This document shows, in pieces, positions 55,348 through 64,000 of a DNA stretch of 64,000 nt. The notes under the pieces are model-generated. The model saw only the letters and a program-made list of their open reading frames with translations, was not told where the DNA came from and searched no databases. Position numbers and translations under genes: made by a program. This DNA comes from Protula sp. h YS-2021 (lineage: Eukaryota; Annelida; Polychaeta; Sabellida; Serpulidae), in NCBI GenBank assembly GCA_949752745.1, contig OX457032.1, positions 15,513,720-15,577,719 on the forward strand, read 5' to 3'. The first letter of the stretch is position 1. The number at the start of each line of letters is the position of its first letter.

Positions 55348-56936
55348 GAGTGCTTTGTGGATTTGATTTCTAAACATTGTTGATGCTGTAATTTGTGCAG
55401 TAGTTTTTTTCTCCAGAAAAAGCCGGCGGTTTTTGTCAGATGACGTATTAATGTTCGGGAAGCGGGGGTGGCAAAGCTGTGATAATAAATATCAGTTAAG
55501 GAAGAATTAGGGTGAAAATAAAACCTAAGATTTCCGTTTATATTTCTGCTTTGCGGATGAAGTGCTTCTTTGGGCAGCATTTTCCAATTTGTATTGATAA
55601 TACCGCGTAAAACTGTTAAAGTGTAATCAGTTTTGAAAAAAAAAATTGAAAGGCACAAGAGGTGTTTGTTTGACACTGCTTATTGATACAAGTCTAGTTT
55701 TCTTTGAAAAAAAAAATATTAAAATAAAAATTAAAAGTGGCATTGAGTTTCAGATGTGCTTGCCTTACAAGACGATAAATATTTAGCATATCTGTGTTAG
55801 TGTTAAGAAAGTTAGTGTTTCAGTTTTGATTCTAGAATACTCAGGAGCGCGTGGCGGTATGCGCTGAGGTATTGCTCGGCAGCCATTAGCCCTTGTCGAT
55901 TCTCTGCCTCTTTGTCAAGCTTTAAAAGTGGAGTCTTAAGACGTAAACTGATGCGTAGTCAATAGTTTGTTATTGTGTTTTATCCAGCCGTTAATGAATG
56001 CCAAGATTTAATCGTTTCAGTTTTGTTTGCCGAGTTTTGTTTGTTTTGCAGGGGTCCATTTCTTAATAGATGTGTTGCGCAGCAAAACAACATAAATATG
56101 CATAAATGTTGTTCTGTTTTCCTTGTGAACGTGTTGGGCGAGTTAAAAAATTGTTGTCTCTTTTTTTCTCTGTAGTTTTTTTTATTGTCGTTCACACTGT
56201 TTATTCAAGCAAAAAACTATTTCAAGATTTTGCGTTGACAACATCGCATGAGCGACACCGGCACTCACGCTGTTCACACACAAGTCTTGTTGTACTTAAA
56301 GCTTGGTTAATTTGTGTCAGTTTCGAACTTTATTTCCCTCCGATATTTTCGATAATTATCAGAGTAGAACTGAAATTAGTAATCAGCATTGAACTGAATC
56401 CTACGTATACCTCTGGTCTGATTGATATTTGTGTATATAGATTCAAAGATATCATTATTTTTTTTTTTGTTTTGCTAGTGAGTTGTCATAACTAGGGCAC
56501 TGGTTTAATTCTCTCACGACAGTTGCTTTTAAGCATCTTCCTTTAATGTATTTCAAATAAACTGTGATATGAAAGAAATATTGGAGTAGTTTTAGTCATT
56601 TTCTTGATGCTGAAAGTCATGCCGGCTGAACCACCCACCGTCCTTCCCGTTTCCAATGACCCTCCGGGGTGTGCGGCTTATACAGGCGTATTTGTCCCCT
56701 AACCCCCTTTCGTCCATTCAAATTGAAATGGCTGTTCTTTAAAGACAAGCCCAGCTGTTCTCAACTCTACTTCTTAATTAATTAGAATTTCAGTAGAGCC
56801 TGATAAATTCGAATTCCTCGGAAATGGCGCTTTTCGGATATCTGGCTGCTTAATTGTTAAAATAGTGAAATATTTGGCATTTTGGGAAGCAGGTCACAAG
56901 CTGAGCGGCTGAAGTCCTCTTACACCTTTTCGTGTT
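55348..56936. other. TTC17 3' UTR and convergent intergenic region
   Basis: AATAAA signals on the plus strand at 55484 and 56556 (plus others in A-rich stretches) could end the TTC17 transcript. TTTATT words read as AATAAA on the minus strand, for example near 56328, could serve the convergent gene. No coding exon seen. Confidence 0.6.
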
Positions 56937-57715
56937 CTAAAGCTTTGGTGTTTCATCTCTATAAAATGCCAAAATACACTCCATGACAATCGTTCCATCA
57001 TCACGTGTATATCTGAAGAACAATTTGTCCGGTTCTTCCGGATTCTCAAACAAGGTCAAGGTCAGAATGTCCAAGGCTTTCGTTTCTTTCAAGAAGCGAT
57101 TTGTCATTTTCTTCAACTTGTATCGACAAATATCTCCGGAGAAATGACGTAATTTCCGCTCAAAGCTGGCGGCAGTAGCAGAGTCAAAGCAAAATCTAGT
57201 GTAGCTATTTGCATTTGTGTGGTGGTTAAAATCATCATCACTAAAAGTCGGTTGAAATTTCGAGGAGAACACAGGATATCCTGATATGGCTTGTCGATTA
57301 CGGTCGGTAGCAGCATAAGGCTGATCCCTGTAAACCTCTGGTAAATAAACATCAAATTTTGAAACCGGCCTTTTCATTGCTGTGTCAACCGCCACAAAAA
57401 TCGTGCTAACGGTTACAAAAAGTTTACCATCATGGACATCTCTCAATGTGTCAACAAATTTTACGCTGCTTTTTCGCGACCCAACATAATTGTGAGTTAG
57501 TAGCATCGGCAGGTAACCTTTAGAAGTGGCCAAGCGACTTCTCTCATAAAAGATTCTTTCAAATTCCAATTCACTCATAATCTGGAATAACGTGATGCTT
57601 TGAGAATTGTCCACACCAGGTATAATCATTTTCCCTTGGAGAAAGTCAGGTGTGGACCATAATTTGAAGCGACCAGATAGAATTAGCTTCAAAATTTTCC
57701 ATGGAGCAACTGCAC
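56937..57715 (-). CDS. Last coding exon of a double-hotdog thioesterase-like gene (partial)
   Basis: On the minus strand an exon starts after acceptor GTTGCATACAG and encodes 258 residues to TAG. The first half has a hotdog-like segment (RIFYERSRLATSKGY about residues 54-67; DGKLFVTVSTIFVAVD about 95-110). The second half contains SDDDFNHHTNANSYTRF at about 158-174, similar to the D..NHVNN..Y motif of acyl-ACP / acyl-CoA thioesterases. Two tandem hotdog units are typical of acyl-ACP thioesterase-like proteins, which hydrolyse fatty-acyl thioesters. The reading frame opens within the acceptor, so one or more 5' exons are missing; I could not find them in 57716-59000. The gene converges on TTC17. 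Function is inferred from motif similarity only. Confidence 0.65.
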
Positions 57716-60240
57716 CTGTATGCAACAAGTTTGTTTTTATGTAAGTACATGTGCATGGCAGATCTACGATTTTAAATTTGGCCGAAGCTGATATTTAAAA
57801 AAAATCGAATGTAGAATTTATTTTTCTAAATTGCTCCCCCCCAAGAAAAAAAAACAGAACATTGTTTCAAAATGTGTATCATTTTAAAGTTATTGTTTTA
57901 ACAAAAATTCATAGGCACAAACATTTGACACCGGAACGACGACGCATAGACGGTGGCATTCTCAACCATGTAACAGTGATTACGTCACGTGTTCGCCGGA
58001 AAAAGAAGCCATAACAGAGCTTCCGAATCCTTCTCTGAACTTATATTTTTTGGTTGTATTTTTAAACTGTGAAGGCAATAACTGAGAAAAATGGACAGTA
58101 ATGTTTAAGATAAAGTAATATCAAGGCGACACAAATAACTCTGTAGACTTTTGTTGCCAATTACTTTTATATGGTTGACATATTTCTATTAGGCTCTAAT
58201 CATAGAGATGTCAGCAATAACCATTGCTTCATCAAAAATTTGACTTGAACCTTGCCCTGTTTTTCCTTACCGGTCCTGTCGTACATTCCTGAAGTAAAGC
58301 CAGGCCAGTGTACTTCTCCAGTCCTGCCCTTGTCAAGAATCGCCATACCGCCCAGGTGTGATGGCGGCGTGATGGCGTGATGGCGGTGTGATGGCGGCGG
58401 TTTTTCTGTGGCCATGTTCATGAACCAAGTCTGTTGGTCGAAGACGAAATGCGTCAATCACAATGCCTACCGCAGTAGATGCCGTTTTGTTTATGAATTG
58501 CCTCTATTGGTGCTCCTGCCATGTACAGTCAAGGATTGATTGATCCCCTCAAAACATAATGGATCTGCGCATGTTCATTAATTATAATGATTCAAACTAC
58601 CTCCCCCCCTTCCCAACCATTCTTAGCTTTGCTGTGTATGGATGGAATTTGCCGGGCCATTATCGGGCACTTACACATGGGAAGGCACCAAAAAAGTTTC
58701 TTATCTACATGCCCGATAATAAACATCAGTAGAAAAAATGCATGCTCCCGGTGTACATTGAAGAGCTACGCATATTATACGGTCCCCTAATTTACTACAT
58801 TAACTGGCCAGAGTATAGTCAAGATTTAGGAAAACGAACATTAAATTTGATCCCGTCCCAAAATAATCTAATCATAGTTTCAATTCGAAACGAATAAATG
58901 ACGTTTCAAAGCTATACCACAGCAACGGAAACATGGCGGGAAAGACAAGCCAAAATACTGTTGTTGCAGCAGTTTATTCTCTAAATACACGCGGTTGGAA
59001 GGTTAGATACTAAATCTGTGCAAAATGTTTTTTCCTACTATATATATATATAAAGCAATCGGGATGCCAATAGAATCGGCGAATCCAGATAGAATTGCAC
59101 TGGAATCCAGTTCAAATTTGCCGGGATCCTAGTGTAAAAACCACGGGAATTGCACAACAACCAGCCACAAAGGAGGTCGGAAAACACACGGATCTGACTG
59201 GGTTACTGCCACATTTGACCTTTATCCTGATTGCCTTTTTTTTTCTCAGGTTAGTACATTTTGGCAAAATTGCGGCTGCTGGTGTCCTCTATACTATTTA
59301 TAGCTCTGTACTTGAAAACATGCCCTGTGTGTTATGGTATCCCGACATTTGATGTAGCGACATTTGATCTAACGACATTTGATCTAAATCTGTAGGGTGT
59401 GATAATTGGTCTAGATTTTTCGCGTTTTTTCATAAATAAAGCAATAAAGCAATTGAACAGTTTTCCTCTTTTTCGCCTTCTGTGTCACGATGCAAAATGA
59501 TCAAGATTTCACTAAAAAGTCCGTAACTTCGAAAGATTTTCCGCTCAGCATCATAAAAGCTGCATCAAAGTTCCATCAATAGTCTATACTTTGAAACATG
59601 TCCGATATTTTATCGATTTGTGTTACTTTGTATGTAAACTCGAGACGTTTACAGTTCGCATGAATAATTCGCATGGATCTACACAAACTTGTTACCTTTG
59701 ACAGCCTAAGGTGTTTGCTTCAGATCTCTCCTCAGCCTGGTACTCAGTCTGTTTGCAGTGTATATTATAAACGCTTAGTATTCTGTCGGTGCGATAAGAT
59801 AAATGTGGAAGTGTTGTGCGGAAACGTTTGTCCCACATTTTAACCTCATGCTTACATGTTAGTAATGCGTACATAGATACTTGTAATCGCTGTGTACTGA
59901 TATAATAGACACATATTACAACGTAAGTACCTATAGGCAGAATGTATGTGAGTGTCCTCAAAATCCATCAACGGATCATGTGCCATCCTATTTGGAGTGT
60001 TTACACTGATTTTTCACAGAGTCACTCATGACATCTTCGTATATGACAACAACACGACGGGTGCTTTCGGCATATAAGTTCGGTAGGGTGGGGGGTGGGG
60101 TGGGAGGTTTGGGGAAGGGATGTACCTTTTGCCAGTCTTTGCCTTCTCTGATGACTTTGTTTTTTAAAGGTCTTCATCAGATGAATACAATTTGGAGACC
60201 AAAATTGATCAGATTAATTCCGATCTTTTTTTTATTCAGT
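57716..60240. other. Unassigned region right of the thioesterase-like exon
   Basis: Presumably includes an intron and 5' exons of the minus-strand gene, not identified. A short GTGATGGCG repeat lies at 58360-58400, (TA)n at 59039-59052 and GACATTTGAT(C/G)TA repeats at 59343-59385. A possible plus-strand first exon (ATG at 58933) is discussed under rejected items. Confidence 0.45.
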
Positions 60241-60294
60241 GGTTCATCAATTGTACTTTTATATAGTGAGGCTTCACTTCGGCGTTTGTTCTTG

Positions 60295-60465
60295 TGTTTC
60301 TTTTGCCGAACTTATAGGACTGCTCGTTTTGCCGTTTTTTTCAAGTGCGAGCTTATTAGGACTGCTCGTTTTGACCATGGTATCTAAGCGCGAGCTCATT
60401 AGGAATCCGCGTTTTGCCCGAGGTATTTAAGCGCGAGCTCATTAGGACTGCTCGTCTTCTTACTT
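60295..60465. repeat. About 52-bp tandem repeat (GCGAGCTCATTAGGACTGCTCG)
   Basis: Four units of GCGAGCT(C/T)ATTAGGACTGCTCGTTTTGCC with an AAGCGCGAGC start, the third with GAATCCGCG in place of GACTGCTCG. Within each unit GCGAGC and GCTCG can pair. Confidence 0.85.
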
Positions 60466-63160
60466 CTTGCACACAAACACCATTAAACAAGTCCTGAGAG
60501 AAAAATGCAGAGCTGAAAGAGACTTATTTTATTGACAATGGAAATATAAACGTTACATACAACAACAGTGAAAAAAAACCCTGAAATTAGGACAACAAAA
60601 ATTACACACAAACACAACATAAAACAGTGAAGTCAAAATCATAATTTCAATGTAAACACGTTTCATAGCAACATTAAAGAGACTGACACATCAGTACAAT
60701 GTCAAATAGATGTACTTATTATCTTTCTCTATGTGAATACCAAAGAAAAGTAAGTATTCAAACATACAGTGATCGGGCCTTAAGTTTTCTGTGATAACAA
60801 TTCCCAGCGTTACTTGCCGTATAAAAGGTGCCCTTGAACTTTGAAACCCTGAGGTTGACTCCAGTGGGAGAACATAACCTGCGGACCATAACCCCTTCAC
60901 CTTGGCACAACCCATTACCTTCGTGGGGCAAAGAAAATCTCCCTGACTATATATCATCTTTGTGAATATAAATCTCCATTTCTGTGCAATGACAAGTTTG
61001 GGGACAGCAGACGGCTAACAGAAACATCCATTCTAAAAAACTCTTATCTTGTCTCTGACATCTTTCGAAGTATTAGTTATAAAATGAAGGGGATCTTATC
61101 CACGAAAAGGGGAAGCATGAGGGAGACTCTCCACCTGTTATTAAAATAAAGGGGGTATTACACCCGAAGCGCACATGCTCCATAGGTAGTAATCTCCGAG
61201 CCAGAACCTACTTTTTCCGCTTACTTTGTGTCAGCGAAACGCCTTACTTCCTGCAAGAAGTGCTTTCACAGTCTTCGTTGTGCCTTTCTAAAGCAGCCAA
61301 AGTCCCATAACTTTTAATAACCGACCGACAGCTGCAGAAGTGCAGCCAAAAAAACCCTCAAAATGTAACGCAAACAAACAGAAGATATCTCACATAGTTT
61401 TTAACAATGTAAATAGCAAAGAACGCTGAAGCAAAATTTCCAGTCATGAAAGTGGTCTGCTAACGAGGTGGGTTTATTGTCACAGTCACACCCGTTCCAA
61501 ATAGTAATACCACAGTACTTCGGGCGCAGTATTACAACAAGTACCTAAGCACCCCCGACAGAGTATCACCCCCAAGTACTCTTGTGCAGTTTCAGTACGC
61601 AATCCGGCTTTGGCATACACAGGTTATTTGTAATTCAAGACAAAAAACATTTTTTAATCTACGAATCTCCGGAAGTTTCTAAACTGAAAAATTTTTTTTG
61701 GAATCTAAACCTACCGATAAAAACATAAAACCAGTGCGGTAAGTATTACTTGGAATGCACTCACAAAAGAAACCTATGTCCAGATTTCTAATGTTTTATT
61801 AAAAAAGAATTAAATACCATGATAAGCTCATGCTTATAGTGCAGATATGTAGAAGTATAAAACACAATACAACAATCAACACAAATTTTATGTCATAAAA
61901 TATATTTTGATTTTTGCGTGACTAACACTGAAAAAGCTTTCAAGCTGAAGTGTAAAACCAGACTGTTTTCATGGACGGAACTACTTAATACTTAAATATA
62001 TATACAAAAGCATGCATAATACAGTCCTTGGCTCTGTACAACATGTAAGCAAAATAAATTTCTCATTACATGTAAAAGATATAATAAAATATCACAAGGC
62101 CCACTACTATCCAACAAACAAGATGTACTTTATTATAAATGGAATTGTTACGTATTCCCATTATTAGTACTTCTTTTTTGTTCAGTACCCAGTATTCCTC
62201 ATTGTTTTTGTATTCTGGGTCAATGCTATTACTAGACTGCAATTTAGCAACACTTGTATAAGCCACAGCGCGCCATCCTATTGCCGGAAAAGATCTGGCG
62301 TTTTGGCTGCAACCTGGTTGTGTGAAGAAATGACAGAAAAAACTCTACAAGTTTAACAACATTGCTTTTTTCACAAACCCCTATGCAATGACAAGTTGCT
62401 AAGCTGTGAAATAAGCTGCGAACCAATTTTTTATTTAAAATTTCAAAACCTGTAAACAAATCAAAATTTCGAATTTCAAATGAATTTCCCTGATCCTTTT
62501 TTTTTCTTTTTCTTTTTTTTGGAACCAGCACCATTATCTTGCAGCCAGAACAAATCTTTTAAAGGTAAATTCGACAGTGCGAATTGACTTACTCTCACAT
62601 ACCTCAATGATCAGAAACATCTATGCAAGACATTTAACTAAAAAAAAAAAAAGGAATACTTTAACAGGAAGCAACGCGCAGGCGCAAAAAAAAACGAGTC
62701 TACGACATCACGCTTTCTCAAGAATTGTATGTCCGTTTAGTGGACTTTCTGTTCTACTGTATTCACAGTTAAACTGTTTCCTAAGCCATACACAAATGCT
62801 GCACAATGCACTTGTTATAATGAACTACTCACAATATCTTTTCACAAGAAACGTTCTTTAATTAGCGACTGCCAGAACTTCCCCTTTCTTACAAATTTCT
62901 ACAAACTCGTGAAAAGTTATCGACTCCTTCGTTGAGTTATCGACTCAGAATTTTTACAAATTCCAGACAAATGTGAAGGCAGAACAGTTGCGACATTGCG
63001 ACTTGTTCTGAACATAAACTTTAAAATGCATGCACTTTTCTGGGCCCACGTTTTCGCTGGGACGATGAACACTTCTGTGCTCATTTGCTGTTCAATGCGG
63101 ATTTATTTGATTGGTTGAGCCGTTACTTCAATACGAGTGATAATCTATCAATATGAATGT
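60466..63160. other. Unassigned region, possible 3' end of a minus-strand transcript
   Basis: AATAAA on the minus strand at about 60529 (TCAATAAAATAAG) and again near 61797, with AT-rich sequence between, would suit a long 3' UTR of a minus-strand gene lying to the right. Minus-strand frames at 62066-62266 (hydrophobic C-terminal end VHLVCWIVVGLVIFYYIFYM) and 60691-60957 could be coding but match nothing I know. Confidence 0.3.
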
Positions 63161-63164
63161 AATA

Positions 63165-63668
63165 AAGGGACTAACACATACCCTCAAGGACTAACACAGA
63201 CCCTCAGGCACCCACACATACCCTCTGGGACCCACACATACCCTCTGGGACCCAAACATACCCTCTGGGACCCACACATACCCTCAAGGACCCACACATA
63301 CCCTCTGGGACCCACACATACCCTCAAGGACCCACACATACCCTCTGGGACCCACACATACCCTCAGGGACCAACGCATACCCTCAAGGACCAACGCATA
63401 CCCTCAGGGACGTACACAGACCCTCAGGGACCACCACATAACCTCAGCAACCGACACATACCCTCATGGACCACCACATACCCTCAAGGACCACCACATA
63501 CACTCATGGACCAACGCATACCCTCAGGGACACACACATACACTCCTGCACCAACACATACCCTCAGGGATCGACACGTGCCCTCGGAGATCGCCACATA
63601 CCCTCAAGGACCTTCACGTACCCTCAGGTACCAACACAAACCCCCATGGACCAGGGCATACCCTCAGA
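63165..63668. repeat. 20-bp minisatellite (CCCTCAGGGACCCACACATA)
   Basis: About 25 units of 20 bp, regular in the first half (CCCTCTGGGA or CCCTCAAGGA) and more diverged in the second. Produces artificial Pro/His/Thr-rich frames on the plus strand. Confidence 0.97.
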
Positions 63669-64000
63669 AATCGCAAGTTGTCAAAGGGTTGGTTATTCAA
63701 AAAGGCGCTGAACGACATTATAAACAAGGTACGACCACTATGAAGAAGGTGCTCAAAGGGTGCATGGCCTTGACATTACATTCCTACCAATCACCATTGA
63801 CATCGTATAGTATAAAATCACACCTGTTTCTGTATGAACAACACACAGCAAACCGAGATGTGTATGTATGAACAGCACACAGCAAACCACGACACAGGAC
63901 ACTATACCACTACACAGCTTATAGCCGAGTTCCTATCACTATGCCACTAAATAATCAACCATCTAGTTGAATTGCTTAGTCAATCTAGTCAACTTAGTCA
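63669..64000. other. Right edge of the window
   Basis: No gene recognised; a short duplication GTATGAACA(A/G)CACACAGCAAACC occurs at 63831 and 63866, and TAGTCAA repeats close the window. Confidence 0.5.

Noticed and set aside
58933..59004. Possible plus-strand first exon MAGKTSQNTVVAAVYSLN with donor GGAAG|GTTAGA
   Set aside because: Good start context and donor, but no downstream exon or recognisable protein; too little to call a gene.
62066..62534. Minus-strand frames with a hydrophobic C-terminal end as a membrane protein gene
   Set aside because: No recognisable family, AT-driven hydrophobicity, no splice support.
63137..63871. 244-codon Pro/Thr/His-rich frame
   Set aside because: 20-bp minisatellite translation; no start context, no similarity.

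Overview
This is invertebrate-animal nuclear DNA: AT-rich non-coding sequence, many GT-AG introns, abundant intronic minisatellites and small DNA transposons, and no prokaryotic gene layout. Almost the whole window is one plus-strand gene. I recognise it as the orthologue of TTC17 (tetratricopeptide repeat protein 17) from the N-terminal ATHWVVTEDG motif and three blocks of SWVL / YWR / LANILH tetratricopeptide sequence. I could place 30 coding exons between 2441 and 55347. Their phases all join and the total is 4353 nt (1450 codons plus stop), longer than the roughly 1140-residue vertebrate protein as I remember it. The extra length is mostly a cysteine-rich middle region (exons 17-25) that I cannot align to vertebrate TTC17. 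The species cannot be fixed from the sequence. A marine deuterostome such as amphioxus is my favoured guess because of the splice-site-containing intronic minisatellites, but this is weak evidence.

Layout. 1-2440 is upstream DNA with a small MITE-like element and an A-rich tract next to the start codon. 2441-20272 holds exons 1-17: signal peptide, first TPR module, linker, second TPR module. 20273-35073 is a 14.8 kb intron filled with minisatellites (33, 46 and about 33 bp units), a TIR element of about 1.4 kb, remnants of a TATCCCCC-ended element, a fold-back repeat and a Tigger-like remnant. 35074-51439 holds exons 18-25 (the divergent middle), a 33-bp array open on both strands, a perfect hAT-type MITE, a GC-rich 78/81-bp minisatellite, a LINE tail and a decayed copy of exon 22. 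52297-55347 holds exons 26-30 (third TPR module and stop). A second gene lies convergently on the minus strand: its last coding exon (56937-57715) encodes a double-hotdog thioesterase-like protein. From 57716 to the end I see only unassigned DNA and a 20-bp minisatellite.

Two patterns stand out. First, the protein is an internal triplication of a large module, and several introns lie at the same place and phase in the copies, so the exon structure was duplicated with the protein. Second, in at least four introns (after exons 7, 16, 21 and 29) the tandem repeats carry copies of the upstream exon's own 5' splice site. The exon 21 intron has 14 copies of the donor sequence and the exon 29 intron about 25 units. 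This matches my memory of 'mirage' minisatellites reported at an amphioxus Adh locus, and it raises the question of how the correct donor is chosen.
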